Source: DATAES01 sp963721305 (GTDB taxonomy: Bacteria; Actinomycetota; Acidimicrobiia; Acidimicrobiales; JACDCH01). Taken from it: 64,000 nt of DNA. The stretch is from NCBI GenBank assembly GCA_963721305.1, contig CAVRIR010000004.1, positions 310,001 through 374,000 on the forward strand. Direction: 5' to 3'. The notes beneath the pieces were generated by a model, which was not told the origin of the DNA, searched no databases, and saw only the letters and a list, made by a program, of their open reading frames with translations. A program made the translations under genes and the position numbers. Shown piece by piece: positions 7,424 to 17,133 of the stretch (positions within the stretch are counted from its first letter, which is position 1; each line of letters starts with the position of its first letter).

Positions 7424-9277
7424 GTGGGCTACCCGGCGATCGCCGATCACGGGCTGATCGGTGACCTGCAGACCGCGGCGCTGGTCGCGACCGATGGGAC
7501 CGTCGACTGGTTCTGCTGTCCTCGTTTCGACTCGCCCAGCGTCTTCGCCTCACTGCTCGACGAGCAACGCGGTGGGCGCTTCGCGCTGGCACCCGTCGGT
7601 CCTCCCGACACGAGAAAGCAGATGTACCTCCCGGGGACCGCCATCCTCGTCACCCGGCACCTGTCCGCGGCCGGCATCGCCGAAGTCCTCGATTTCATGC
7701 CGATCGATCGGCCGACACAGGTGTCGGAGGAACGGCGACTCGTACGCGGTGTGCGCGGGATCAGAGGCGAGGTCGAGTTCGAGGCGTTCATCGAGCCTCG
7801 GTTCGACTACGGGCGCCGGTCGCACGAAGTCAACGTCGACGGTCTGGTGGCGACGTTCGAGAGCGGGTCCGACCGGCTGAGCGTGTCGAGCATGTCGCAG
7901 CTCGAGCGCCACGGCAACGACGTGCGGTCGCGGTTCACCGTGCGAGCCGGTGAGGTGAAGGGGTTCGTGCTCGAGTGGGGTGCCGATCGTACGCCGGCAC
8001 CTCTCGGCGACGGACGGGTCGTGCGCATGTTCGACGACACGGACCGCTTCTGGCGCGACTGGCTCGAACACAGCACGTATCGAGGTCGGTGGCGCGAAGC
8101 GGTCGAGCGCTCCGCGATCACGCTCAAGCTCATGACGTACGCGCCGTCGGGCGCACTCGTCGCCTCGCCGACCGCAGGGTTGCCGGAACAGGTAGGCGGC
8201 ACGCGCAACTGGGACTACCGCTACACGTGGGTGCGCGACGGCTCGTTCTCGGTCGCTGCGCTCCTCGGACTCGGATTCACCGAGGAGGCTGCCGCGTTCG
8301 GTGACTGGCTTCGAGACCGCGTCGAGGAGAGCGCCGGCGGCAACTCGGGCCCGCTCAAGATCATGTACCGCGTCGACGGAAGCTCCGACCTGTTCGAAGA
8401 GACGCTCGACCACTTCGAGGGTTACAAGGGCTCACGTCCGGTGCGCATCGGCAACGGCGCATCCGATCAGCTCCAACTCGACATCTACGGCGAAGCGATG
8501 AACTCGATCTATGTGCTCGACAGTGGTGCACTCGGCGACTGGGGCGTGGCCGATGCGGGCTGGAATCACATCGTCCGCATGGTCGATTGGCTGTGCGAAC
8601 ACTGGCACGATCCTGACGAAGGCATCTGGGAGACGCGGGGCGGTCGCCGGCGATTCATCTATGGACAGCTCATGTCGTGGGTGGCGCTCGACCGCGCCAT
8701 CCGCATGTCGAACAACCGCGGCCGTCCCGCGGACATCCAGCGGTGGATGGCCGAGCGCAACCGCATTCACACGCAGATCATGACGGAGGGCTGGAACGAG
8801 GACCTTCAGGCGTTCGTCCAGTACGAGGGAAGCGACGTGCTCGACGCCTCGCTCGTGCTCATGCCGTTGACCGGCTTCCTCGTTCCGAACGACCGCAAGT
8901 GGCAGTCGACCCTCGACGCGATGGAGAAGACCCTCGTGTCGGACAGCCTCGTGTACCGGTACGACCCGGCGGCTTCGCCCGACGGGCTCCCCGGGTCCGA
9001 AGGAACCTTCTCGCTGTGCACGTTCCTGTACGTCGATGCGCTGGCGCGTTCTGGACGGCTCGACGAAGCGCAGTTGACGTTCGCCAAGATGCTCACCTAC
9101 GGCAACGACCTCGGCCTTTACGCCGAGGAGATCGACTCGACTGGCCAGCAGGTCGGCAACTTCCCGCAAGCGTTCACGCATCTCGCGCTGATCGCCGCTG
9201 CCGTGCACCTCGACCAGCGGCTGGACCATCCGAACGGAACGCCCATGATCAGCGGGAGGTCGGCGGCCGTTGGCTGA
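7424..9277 (+). CDS. Glycoside hydrolase family 15 protein (glucoamylase/trehalase type)
   Basis: GTG 7424 is preceded by GAGGAGG and gives 617 residues. The N-terminal beta-sandwich region begins with A-I-A-D-H-G-L-I-G-D, followed by V-D-W-F-C-C-P-R-F-D-S-P, a standard start for this family. The (alpha/alpha)6 catalytic barrel carries R-N-W-D-Y-R-Y-T-W-V-R-D near residue 262. Family 15 enzymes release glucose from alpha-glucans by inversion, and a mycobacterial branch hydrolyses trehalose. There is no signal peptide, so an intracellular role in trehalose or glycogen breakdown is likely; the exact substrate is not certain. The stop overlaps the start of the MFS gene by 8 nt, indicating co-translation. 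Confidence 0.92.
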   Translation: MGYPAIADHGLIGDLQTAALVATDGTVDWFCCPRFDSPSVFASLLDEQRGGRFALAPVGPPDTRKQMYLPGTAILVTRHLSAAGIAEVLDFMPIDRPTQVSEERRLVRGVRGIRGEVEFEAFIEPRFDYGRRSHEVNVDGLVATFESGSDRLSVSSMSQLERHGNDVRSRFTVRAGEVKGFVLEWGADRTPAPLGDGRVVRMFDDTDRFWRDWLEHSTYRGRWREAVERSAITLKLMTYAPSGALVASPTAGLPEQVGGTRNWDYRYTWVRDGSFSVAALLGLGFTEEAAAFGDWLRDRVEESAGGNSGPLKIMYRVDGSSDLFEETLDHFEGYKGSRPVRIGNGASDQLQLDIYGEAMNSIYVLDSGALGDWGVADAGWNHIVRMVDWLCEHWHDPDEGIWETRGGRRRFIYGQLMSWVALDRAIRMSNNRGRPADIQRWMAERNRIHTQIMTEGWNEDLQAFVQYEGSDVLDASLVLMPLTGFLVPNDRKWQSTLDAMEKTLVSDSLVYRYDPAASPDGLPGSEGTFSLCTFLYVDALARSGRLDEAQLTFAKMLTYGNDLGLYAEEIDSTGQQVGNFPQAFTHLALIAAAVHLDQRLDHPNGTPMISGRSAAVG

Positions 9278-10685
9278 GCCCGCGACGGCGGACCGGCCGT
9301 CGCCTGCGCTGCGGAAGATGCTCGTTCCGCTGGCGCTCGCGCAGTTCATCTGCAGCTTCGCGGGCTCGAACATGAACGTGATGATCAACGACATCAGTCA
9401 CGACTTGGACACAACCGTCCACGGCGTTCAGGTGTCGATCACACTGTTCCTGCTCGTGATGGCCGCGTTCATGATCCCGGGCGGGAAGCTCACCGATCGA
9501 TGGGGTCGCAAGCGTTGCTTCTCCATCGGGCTCACCATCTACGGCATCGGGGCCGTGATGAGCGCCTTGTCGCCCGGGCTCGGCGTGCTGATTCTCGGCA
9601 ACTCGATCTTCGAGGGCATCGGGACCGCGCTGCTGATCCCGCCGGTGTACATCCTCGCGACGCTGCTGTTCCACGATATGCAATCCCGCGCGCGCGCCTT
9701 CGGCGTCATCAGCGGCATGGGAGGCATCGGTGCCGCCGCGGGGCCGCTCATCGGCGGCGTCATCGCCACTGCCATCACGTGGCGCGCGGCCTTCATCTTC
9801 CAAGCGCTGATCATCGTGGTGATCGTCCTGCTGAGTCGCAACATCGTCGATCCCGTTGCCGCTGATCCAACGCGGCCGTTCGACACGCTCGGCGCCGTGT
9901 TGTCCGCCGGTGGACTCGTCCTCGTCGTGTTTGGCATCACACAAGCGAGCGTCAACCTGGCGCTCACCGCGTCGCTCGTCGTCGCGGGCGCGATCTTCCT
10001 CGTCACGTTTTTCCTGCACGTGCGAAGGATGGAACGTGCGCACGAGGAGCCGCTGCTGTCGACGCAGCTGTTCCACAGCCGTGTGTCGAACATAGGGCTC
10101 GTGACGCAGAACCTCCAATGGCTGCTGCTGATGGGAACATCGTTCGTCGTGTCGGGCTACCTACAGGTTGTTCGCGGCTACAACGCCATCGAGACCGGCG
10201 TGATCTTCACCGCCGCAACCGCGGGCGTGTTGATCTCGTCGCTGTCGGCCGAACGCCTCGCCAAGAAGTACCCGCAGAAGAACCTCATCATCGCGGGCTT
10301 CATCGCCACCCTTGCGGGCATCGCGCTGCTTCTCGCCATGGTGAAAGGCTCGCCGGCCGCATGGGCGTTCGCGCCGGGTCTGCTCTTCATCGGCCTCGGT
10401 CTTGGCGTCATGCTCACGCCGTCGGTCAACGTCGTGCAGTCGAGCTTCGCCGAGGATCTCCAAGGTGAGATCTCGGGACTCTCGCGGGCGATCTCGAATC
10501 TCGGTTCGTCGTTGGGTACCGCGATCGCGGGGACGATCCTCGTCGCCGGGCTCACGACCCCGCAGCGCTCCTACGCGCTCGCGATGGTCGCGCTCGCCGC
10601 GCTCGGTCTCATCGGCTTGCTCGCCGCTGCGTACTTGCCGCGCGACGTTGGGCAGCCGATATCGAGCGAGAGCCTCGCGTCATAG
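9270..10685 (+). CDS. MFS transporter, DHA2 (EmrB/QacA-like) family
   Basis: The gene starts at TTG 9270 with GGGAGG upstream and overlaps the GH15 gene. The 471-residue protein is strongly hydrophobic, with about 13-14 predicted membrane helices. Signature MFS loop sequence G-K-L-T-D-R-W-G-R-K-R lies between helices 2 and 3, and an antiporter-type G-x-x-x-G-P-x-x-G-G motif (G-A-A-A-G-P-L-I-G-G) lies in helix 5. These features mark proton-driven drug/H+ antiporters. Substrate is unknown; coupling to a glucosidase gene hints at an export or sugar-related role but does not show it. Confidence 0.9.
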   Translation: MAEPATADRPSPALRKMLVPLALAQFICSFAGSNMNVMINDISHDLDTTVHGVQVSITLFLLVMAAFMIPGGKLTDRWGRKRCFSIGLTIYGIGAVMSALSPGLGVLILGNSIFEGIGTALLIPPVYILATLLFHDMQSRARAFGVISGMGGIGAAAGPLIGGVIATAITWRAAFIFQALIIVVIVLLSRNIVDPVAADPTRPFDTLGAVLSAGGLVLVVFGITQASVNLALTASLVVAGAIFLVTFFLHVRRMERAHEEPLLSTQLFHSRVSNIGLVTQNLQWLLLMGTSFVVSGYLQVVRGYNAIETGVIFTAATAGVLISSLSAERLAKKYPQKNLIIAGFIATLAGIALLLAMVKGSPAAWAFAPGLLFIGLGLGVMLTPSVNVVQSSFAEDLQGEISGLSRAISNLGSSLGTAIAGTILVAGLTTPQRSYALAMVALAALGLIGLLAAAYLPRDVGQPISSESLAS

Positions 10686-10800
10686 ATCACTCGAATTCCG
10701 GCAAGGACTCTGGCAAGTCGGCCGACGCGCTGACCAGCGCACGCAACCGCGCCGACCGTCATCGACTTGCTCGCCGCTGCGTGCTTGCCGCTCGACCTTT
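10611..10800. repeat. Direct repeat of ~40 bp shared by the 3' ends of two convergent genes
   Basis: The 40 bases at 10611-10650 recur at 10761-10800 with about six differences (both contain TTGCTCGCCGCTGCGT). The first copy is sense coding at the end of the MFS gene. The second lies in the 3' end of the convergent gene on the other strand, so it encodes an unrelated tail there. A local duplication would explain it. Confidence 0.7.
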
Positions 10801-11499
10801 GGCCGCCGGAGCCGCGCGGGAGCCCTTCCCATTCGCGGCCGGCGCGGAGCGCGTCGACTTCGTCGCCGACGCCGTTGCCGCGCGTGAGCGCCGTCCGAAC
10901 AGGAGGTACCCGACGACGGCGAGCGCCGGCAGCGCTATCGCGGCCAGCAGGATCTGTGGCGTCGAGGCGCCGCTGTCCTTCGCATCGACGTAGAGAACCT
11001 CTTCGAACGCGGGATTCGGCGTGCCTTCGTGGTTGACCTGGGTCGTCGAGCCGTCGGGGTTGGCGATCATGTCGCCGTCCCCCGGGTGCTCCACGACCGA
11101 ACCGTCGCTCTGCGTCTCGAAGGCCCGGACCGCGAAGCTGCCGGTCGCCGTGCCCTGGACCACGATCGGTACCGTCGTGCACGACTGCGGGTCGAACTGA
11201 CCGCCGGTGAACATGACCGTTGTCGGATCGACCTGGGTCGCCGTCCACGGACGCTGCTGAACGACGTTCTTCACCTGGACCGACGGCGAGAACTGGATCT
11301 TCACCGCGTTGACCGGAAGGTCGCCGACGGTGACACCGACGTTGACCTGCGTGTCACGGCCCTTGACGACGTGGACCGGTACCGCGCAGCTGTGCGCCGA
11401 AGCCGCCGGGGCGAACACCACGCCGGACACAGCCAACACCCCGAGCGCGCTGAACAGCCCGAGCACGCCCGCCGCCAGTCGCCTCACCACAGCCCCCAT
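10759..11499 (-). CDS. Membrane-anchored YcnI/DUF1775-like secreted protein
   Basis: ATG 11499 has AGGAGG 5 nt upstream and gives 246 residues. A signal peptide ends at A-A-S-A, so the mature protein would start with His-Ser-Cys. The following beta-rich region (about residues 35-160) resembles DUF1775/YcnI, in which the mature N-terminal His helps bind copper. One membrane helix near residues 190-212 and a cytoplasmic tail rich in Ala, Lys and Arg follow; the tail is low-complexity. A copper-related role is an inference from the family; no copA or csoR gene is nearby. A tiny membrane protein gene (11561) lies just upstream in the same direction. Confidence 0.62.
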   Translation of the reverse strand: MGAVVRRLAAGVLGLFSALGVLAVSGVVFAPAASAHSCAVPVHVVKGRDTQVNVGVTVGDLPVNAVKIQFSPSVQVKNVVQQRPWTATQVDPTTVMFTGGQFDPQSCTTVPIVVQGTATGSFAVRAFETQSDGSVVEHPGDGDMIANPDGSTTQVNHEGTPNPAFEEVLYVDAKDSGASTPQILLAAIALPALAVVGYLLFGRRSRAATASATKSTRSAPAANGKGSRAAPAAKGRAASTQRRASR

Positions 11500-11560
11500 C
11501 GATCCTCCTGATACTAGAGGTAGCAGATGGAGGGTGGGGGTGTTGAACGCGGTGCGGCCG

Positions 11561-11749
11561 TCAGCGCGGCGCCGACGACACGCCGAGCGGCTCGCGGACG
11601 TAGGTGCCGTCGGGCCACAGGTACACCGCGTCCGCACCGGCCATGCCCACCAGCTTGGGCTCGTGGCGACCTCGCAGTGCGTGAGCGACCGCAACCGAGA
11701 CCGGAACGCTCAACGCGAACCACACTGTGATCACGATCACCACAGGCAT
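11561..11749 (-). CDS. Small single-pass membrane protein
   Basis: The 62-residue frame starts at ATG 11749 with a strong GGAGGA site 6 nt before it. The first 24 residues form one hydrophobic helix, followed by a basic turn and a polar tail (L-V-G-M-A-G-A-D-A-V-Y-L-W-P-D-G). No family is recognised. The good ribosome site, the clean membrane profile and the position 62 bp upstream of the YcnI-like gene support a real gene, perhaps an operon partner. Confidence 0.55.
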   Translation of the reverse strand: MPVVIVITVWFALSVPVSVAVAHALRGRHEPKLVGMAGADAVYLWPDGTYVREPLGVSSAPR

Positions 11750-11838
11750 CGACCGTCCTCCGGTTCAGGCCGCTTCGCTCGAGTCGGGGGGGCGGCCGGG
11801 CACATCTTGTCCCGTTCTGTACCCCGAAAGCTGGCACC

Positions 11839-13416
11839 TCAACCTTCGGCGACGAGACGCTCCAACCTGAGATCCGGTTGTTCAGTTTCGACCCGATCGA
11901 GCCAATAGGGGCTTTCGAAGAGCGCCAGTAGCGTGCCGTCGGCCCGAGCCAGCACCGTCACCCCACTCATGGCCCGAAGCGGCCCGGCCGAGTCGGCGTC
12001 GGTGCGCCTCGCGACGCGGTATCCCGTCGTCGACAGCTCGACCGGAGCGCCGAACTCGTTCTCGAGGCGGTGGACAGCGACTTCGAACTGCATGGGCCCG
12101 ACCGCGGCCAGGACGGGAGCCTGGTCACCCATCGCTTCGTCCCGAAGTACCTGCACCACACCCTCCTCGTCGAGCTGCGCGATGCCCTTGCGGAACTGCT
12201 TGAACCGCCCGGTGTCGCGTACACGAGCAACAGCGAAGTGCTCGGGCGCGAAGCTCGGGATCGACGGAAACGTCACCGGTTCGTCCACCCACAGCGTGTC
12301 GCCGACGCGGACGTCGTTGGCGTTGACCAACCCGACGACATCGCCGGGATATGCCTCCTCGATGGTCTCGCGCTCCTGTCCGAACACGGAATGGGCGTAC
12401 TTGGTGGCAAACGGCTTCCCGGTGCGATCGTGCGTGACGACCATTCCCCGTTCGAACCTTCCGCTGACGACGCGCACGAATGCAATGCGATCGCGGTGCG
12501 CTGGGTCCATGTTCGCCTGCACCTTGAACACGAAGGCCGAGAACGGCGCATCGAGCTCACGGGGCTTGCCGCTCTCGTCTTCACGCGTCGACGGCGAAGG
12601 GGCGAGGTCGACCACGCCATCCAGCAACAGGCGAACACCGAAGTTGGTGAGCGCCGAGCCGAAGAACACCGGCGTCGTCGTTCCGTCGAGGAACGAGTCG
12701 ATGTCGTGGTCCGCGCCGACCGCGTCGAGCAACGCGAGCTCTTCACGTGCTGCGGACCACGCCGCGCCTTCCTCGCGCTCGGCGCGCGCCGGATCGACGA
12801 TCTCTTCGGCGGCCTCGGTCGCGCCGCCAGCCGTACGGGTGAAGCGAACGAACTGATCCGTTCGCCGATCGATCACGCCGCGGAAGTCACCGGGGATCCC
12901 GACCGGCCATGTCACCGGCGTCGGTATCACGCCGATGAGCTCCTCGATCTCGTCGAGCAACTCGAGTGGTGCGCGCCCCGGCCGGTCGTACTTGTTGAGG
13001 AACGACAGCAACGGCAAGCCACGATCGCGACACACCTCGAACAGCTTCAAGGTCTGCGGCTCGATGCCCTTTGCGACGTCGAGCACCATCACCGCCGCAT
13101 CGGCCGCGGCGAGCACCCGGTACGTGTCCTCGGAGAAGTCGCGGTGTCCCGGTGTGTCGAGCAGGTTGAGCACGTGCTCGTGGTACGGGAACTGCAACAC
13201 GGTCGATGTGATGGAGATGCCGCGCTTCTGCTCCATCGCCATCCAGTCGGAGGTGGCCCGTCGCCGCTCGCCGCGAGCCCGCACCGCACCCGCCTCTTGG
13301 AGCGCGCCGCCATAGAGCAGAAACTTCTCCGTCAACGTCGTCTTGCCCGCGTCGGGATGGCTGATGATCGCAAACGTCCGGCGGCGCGCCGCCTCGACGG
13401 ACGGCAGAGGGGTCAC
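11839..13416 (-). CDS. prfC: Peptide chain release factor 3
   Basis: The 525-residue GTPase carries all expected motifs: P-loop H-P-D-A-G-K-T-T near residue 20, switch II D-T-P-G-H, and base-specificity motif N-K-Y-D. Length matches RF3 (about 525-530), and the C-terminal domains that contact the ribosome are complete. RF3 recycles RF1 and RF2 from the ribosome after peptide release. The start codon is GTG 13416, with only a weak upstream purine site. Its neighbours are functionally unrelated. RF3 is patchily distributed among bacteria and is not universal in actinobacteria, so its presence is worth noting. Confidence 0.95.
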   Translation of the reverse strand: MTPLPSVEAARRRTFAIISHPDAGKTTLTEKFLLYGGALQEAGAVRARGERRRATSDWMAMEQKRGISITSTVLQFPYHEHVLNLLDTPGHRDFSEDTYRVLAAADAAVMVLDVAKGIEPQTLKLFEVCRDRGLPLLSFLNKYDRPGRAPLELLDEIEELIGVIPTPVTWPVGIPGDFRGVIDRRTDQFVRFTRTAGGATEAAEEIVDPARAEREEGAAWSAAREELALLDAVGADHDIDSFLDGTTTPVFFGSALTNFGVRLLLDGVVDLAPSPSTREDESGKPRELDAPFSAFVFKVQANMDPAHRDRIAFVRVVSGRFERGMVVTHDRTGKPFATKYAHSVFGQERETIEEAYPGDVVGLVNANDVRVGDTLWVDEPVTFPSIPSFAPEHFAVARVRDTGRFKQFRKGIAQLDEEGVVQVLRDEAMGDQAPVLAAVGPMQFEVAVHRLENEFGAPVELSTTGYRVARRTDADSAGPLRAMSGVTVLARADGTLLALFESPYWLDRVETEQPDLRLERLVAEG

Positions 13417-13457
13417 CCCAGGTAGTGAAGCAGCTATCGCCCCTGTTCAGTGCAGCG

Positions 13458-14635
13458 CTAGACGAAGGCGATGGGCGCGCCGACAGCCTCGTAGCTGGCT
13501 TTGACGAGGCCGCGGGTGCGCGGATCGCCCGACAGGTTCTGCGCCATCCGGTTCATGACGTAGCCGCCGGCGATCTGGTTGTCGGGATCCGCGAAACCCA
13601 TGGAGCCTCCGGCACCCGAATGGCCGAACGAGCCCGCCCCGCCATATGGCGCGAAGTCCGACGCTATGAAGAACCCGAGCCCGAATGCGCTCTCGAACAT
13701 GAGCAGCTTGTCGGGCCCCTCGGTCTGCCGCTGGCGTGCTGCTTCCATCTGCTTCGCCGTGAGCAACGGTCTCGCGGGCCCGCCAGCGACCGAGCCGACC
13801 AGACCGGCGTAGAAACGTGACAGCGACCGGGCGTTCGTGATGCCGTTGGCCGCGCCGATCTCCGCGGCGTGGACAGCGCGTTCGTTCCACACGTCGCTGA
13901 AGGCGCCGTTGAGGGACAGCGCGCGTCCGAGCAACGTGTCCGGTCCCATGAACTGCTCGATGAGCTGCTTCATCGCTTCGTCGACCTCGCCCTGCGGCTC
14001 GAGGCTGCCGACGAGCGGCGCCACACGCTCCTCCTCGGACTCGGGCAGGCCGATCCAGAACTCGAGTCCCAGGGGCGCGCGATCTCCTCGGCGAAGAACG
14101 TGCCGAGGCTGCGCCCGTCGATGCGCCGAATCACTTCGCCGACGAGCCAGCCGTACGTCAGCGCGTGATAACCGTGCGCGCTGCCCGGCGACCACACCGG
14201 CTCCTGTACGGACAGCGCCTCGATGACGGGATCCCAGGCGAGCGCCTCGTCGAGCGACAAGCGCTTGTCGATGACGGGGAGCCCGGCCTTGTGACAGAGA
14301 AGCCAGCGAACCGGGATGCGTTCCTTCCCCGCCGCGGCGAACTCCGGCCAGTAGGTCGCGACGGGCGCGTCGACATCGAGCTCGCCCCGCTGTGCCAGCA
14401 GGTTCGCGCAAGCGGCGGTCGCGCCCTTGGTCGTCGAGAACACGAGTTGGAGCGTCGACTCCTCGTAGGGACGTCCGGTGTGGACGTCGGCCGTGCCACC
14501 CCACAGGTCGACGACCTTGCGACCTTCGACGTGCAAGCAGAAGGCCGCACCGACGTCGCCGTGGTCCGTGAAGTTCCGTTCGAACGCGTCGCGGACGCCC
14601 TCGAAGCCCGGCTCGACAGTTCCGTCTACGGTCAT
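13458..14635 (-). CDS. Serine hydrolase, beta-lactamase/EstB family (frameshifted)
   Basis: ATG 14635 (GAGGGGG 7 nt upstream) opens a protein with the active-site S-T-T-K motif (S-x-x-K) near residue 75 and the Tyr motif Y-H-A-L-T-Y-G-W. The frame breaks near 14071-14076. Beyond it another frame continues the protein (G-L-E-F-W-I-G-L-P-E) to the stop at 13458, including the third motif region H-S-G-A-G-G. One missing base in a G run restores a protein of about 391 residues. The family covers esterases and beta-lactamase-like enzymes; substrate is unknown. The break could be a read error or real inactivation. The gene is divergent from the phosphatase-like gene at 14731. Confidence 0.82.
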
Positions 14636-14730
14636 CTGGTTCCCCCTCGCACCGTGATGAGTGAGTTCTACGGCACCGACGGTTCGTCGCCAAGTCGATC
14701 GCCTCGATCGACGAATGCGAGGATGGCCGA

Positions 14731-15508
14731 GTGAGCTCTCTCGACGCGCCGGCCGTCGATCGCGCGTTGCTCGACGAGGCCGTCGCACTTGCACGCGAGG
14801 CGGGCCGGCTGACGCGGCAATGGTTCGGTACGAGCGATCTGGTGGTCGACCGCAAGGGCGACGGCACGCCGGTGACCGAAGCCGACCGCGCCGCAGAGCG
14901 ACTGCTGCGCAGGAAGATCCTGGCCGCGCATCCGGACGACACGATCGTCGGTGAAGAAGAGGCCGATCACGTCGGCACGAGCGGCCGTCGATGGATCATC
15001 GATCCGATCGACGGAACCAAGGCGTTCACCCACGGCGTGCCGCTGTACTCGACCTTGCTCGCCGTCGAAGACGAGCACGGTCCCGCCATCGGCGTGATCG
15101 AACTCCCTGCGCTGGCCGAGACGGTGTACGCCGGGCGCGGGCTCAGCTGCTTCCGCAACGACGCGCCGGCACAGCGTCAGCGAGCGAAACCGCGTCGCAG
15201 GCAGCTACCTCACGACGTCGGGATTCGACTACTGGCCCGAGCCGGCGCTTGCCGCGCTTCGAGCATCCGGCATGTCCATGCGCACGTGGGGCGACGGGTA
15301 CGGGTACGCGCTCGTGGCCACCGGGCGGGTCGAGGCGATGGTCGACCCGTCGGCGGCTCGCTGGGACCTCGCGGCCATGCCGGTGATCATCGGTGAGGCC
15401 GGCGGGCGGTTCACCGACTACACAGGCACGACGCGCGCCGACGGCGGCAATGGGGTCGCGACGAACGGCCGGATCCACGACCAGGTGCTGCGACTGCTGA
15501 ACGCCTGA
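14731..15508 (+). CDS. Inositol monophosphatase-family phosphatase (frameshifted)
   Basis: GTG 14731 opens a protein with family motifs: G-E-E-E (first metal Glu) and the D-P-I-D-G-T-K metal-binding loop near residues 89-95. The frame breaks at about 15163-15170. From there the +1 frame gives V-S-E-R-N-R-V-A-G-S-Y-L and the C-terminal W-D-L-A-A-M motif with the last metal Asp, ending at 15508. Removing one G restores about 258 residues. Members dephosphorylate inositol-1-phosphate, histidinol phosphate or PAP. The local sequence resembles the histidinol-phosphatase/IMPase group, but I cannot choose. A sequencing error is the simplest explanation of the break. Confidence 0.85.
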
Positions 15509-15522
15509 TCGATCGACGCCGA

Positions 15523-16395
15523 TCAGGCCGTCAGTACCTCGACACCGTCGCGGGTGACGATGACCGTGTGCTCGAACTGCGCGGACGGCAAGCGGTCCAA
15601 CGTCGCGATCGTCCAACCGTCGTCCCATTGCACGACATCAGCGCTGCCGAGGGTCAACATGGGCTCGATCGTGAACGCCATGCCGGTGCGAAGTCGGGTG
15701 CGGTCGCGCGGCTCGTCGTAGTGATGGACATACGGCGCGGCGTGGAACTCCTCGCCGATGCCGTGGCCGACGAGCTCACGAACGATGCCGAAACCATGGC
15801 TGTGCGCGCACGCCTGGATGGCGCGCCCGATGTCGCGAAGCCGGCCACTCGGGCGCACAGCGGCGACTCCGAGTTCGAGGCAGCGTTTCGTCACCGACAC
15901 GAGCTCGCGGACATCGGGCGGCACTTCACCTACGAGATACGTTGCCGAGCAATCGCCGTGCATGCCATCGAGATAGATCGTGATGTCGCAGTTGACGATG
16001 TCGCCGTCGACGAGCGGGCGATCGTCCGGGATGCCGTGCGCAACGACCTCGTTGACCGATGTGCAGATCGACTTCGGAAAGCCTCGATAGCCGAGCGGGC
16101 TCGGATAGCCGCCCTCGGCGAGGTACAGCTCGTGCGCGATCGCGTCGAGCTCGTCGGTCGTGATGCCGCGGCGAACCGCGGCGCCGACCCCGTCCAGCAC
16201 CCGCTTGGCCGCCTGGCATGCCGCCCTGAGCCGGTCGATGGCCTGGGGATCGGTCAGTGGTCCGAGCGCACGCCCTGATGGCCGGCCGTCGTTGGCGATG
16301 TACGGAGGACGCCGGATCGAAGCCGGGACCGGGCGAGGCGGGCTCACAGCACCCGGCCGAACCGGCTGTCGCGTCGCAACCATGCCCCTCATCAT
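15523..16395 (-). CDS. map: Methionine aminopeptidase, type I
   Basis: This enzyme removes the initiator Met from nascent proteins. The metal ligands are visible: two Asp in N-C-D-I-T-I-Y-L-D-G-M-H-G-D, His in G-H-G-I-G, Glu in T-I-E-P-M, and Glu in the final Q-F-E-H-T block. ATG 16395 gives 290 residues; ATG 16392 and 16383 are alternatives. Before the catalytic domain lies an extension of about 45 residues containing P-P-R-P-V-P, like the proline-rich extension of the mycobacterial type 1c enzyme. The gene begins 5 nt after the DUF3105 lipoprotein gene, so the two are co-transcribed. Confidence 0.93.
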   Translation of the reverse strand: MMRGMVATRQPVRPGAVSPPRPVPASIRRPPYIANDGRPSGRALGPLTDPQAIDRLRAACQAAKRVLDGVGAAVRRGITTDELDAIAHELYLAEGGYPSPLGYRGFPKSICTSVNEVVAHGIPDDRPLVDGDIVNCDITIYLDGMHGDCSATYLVGEVPPDVRELVSVTKRCLELGVAAVRPSGRLRDIGRAIQACAHSHGFGIVRELVGHGIGEEFHAAPYVHHYDEPRDRTRLRTGMAFTIEPMLTLGSADVVQWDDGWTIATLDRLPSAQFEHTVIVTRDGVEVLTA

Positions 16396-16400
16396 GTCGC

Positions 16401-16943
16401 TCAGCTGACCGGTTGTCCCACACCAACGCATGCCGCGGTGGGTTCCGGCGCCGACGAGCTCCCGGCGTAGGCATCCACGAACTGCTGCACCCGCGGATCG
16501 TTGATGGACGGGACCTCGAGGCGGCGCTCCCAGGCGACGAGGACGACGGGTGAATCCATGTCCGCGTAAGGGGTCACGAGCACCTTCGTGTGCTTGGCAA
16601 GCTCCTTCGCAGTAGCGAGGTCGGCCGGCGAGATCTTGTTCGGGTCATACGCGACCCAGACCGCGCCGTGCTCGAGCGAGTGCACCGCATACTCGTCGGG
16701 CGGCTGCTGGTCGTAGTAGCCGCAGGTCAGCGGGATCGGGTTGTGATCGCCGCCGGACGGGGGCTTCTTCCCCGGGTAGTCGATCTTCCCTTCCCGGTGG
16801 TTGCGGCCTGCCGCGCGCTCGATGGTGACGCCTTGGATGTTCTTGCCCGGGTCGGACTGGCTGCCGCCGCCACCACCACCGCATCCGGCGATGGCAAGCG
16901 TGCACACGAGCGCGACGGAGCAGCGGCGAAGCCAACGGGGCAT
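16401..16943 (-). CDS. DUF3105 lipoprotein
   Basis: ATG 16943 gives 180 residues. The basic N-terminus and hydrophobic stretch end in the lipobox A-I-A-G-C, so the protein should be lipid-anchored outside the membrane. A poly-Gly linker follows, then the DUF3105 domain with Y-P-G-K-K-P-P-S-G-G-D-H-N and V-H-S-L-E-H-G-A-V-W-V. The two conserved His in H-S-L-E-H suggest metal binding, but the family has no established function. A longer frame to 17039 lacks a signal peptide. It is followed closely by map. Confidence 0.85.
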   Translation of the reverse strand: MPRWLRRCSVALVCTLAIAGCGGGGGGSQSDPGKNIQGVTIERAAGRNHREGKIDYPGKKPPSGGDHNPIPLTCGYYDQQPPDEYAVHSLEHGAVWVAYDPNKISPADLATAKELAKHTKVLVTPYADMDSPVVLVAWERRLEVPSINDPRVQQFVDAYAGSSSAPEPTAACVGVGQPVS

Positions 16944-17133
16944 GGCGCTCGAAATTACCGGACCGCTCAACCGCGCGTCCGCGCGGTCGACACGCGATGG
17001 CGCAGGCTCTTCCTGATCGACCGCCTGATCAGGGGGCACCGGGAGGTCGCGGTCGACAGCAACACAGAGCCACGCGATACAGCTTCGCCTCGTCGCTGCG
17101 TACTCGACCCGTCACCCGCTGGGTTCACCCCGA

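Noticed and set aside
7155..7424. Possible 89-codon ORF before the GH15 gene
   Set aside because: No ribosome site or recognisable family; the GAGGAGG at its end serves the GH15 start.
12070..13425. 451-codon ORF opposite prfC
   Set aside because: Shadow of RF3; prfC has all GTPase motifs.
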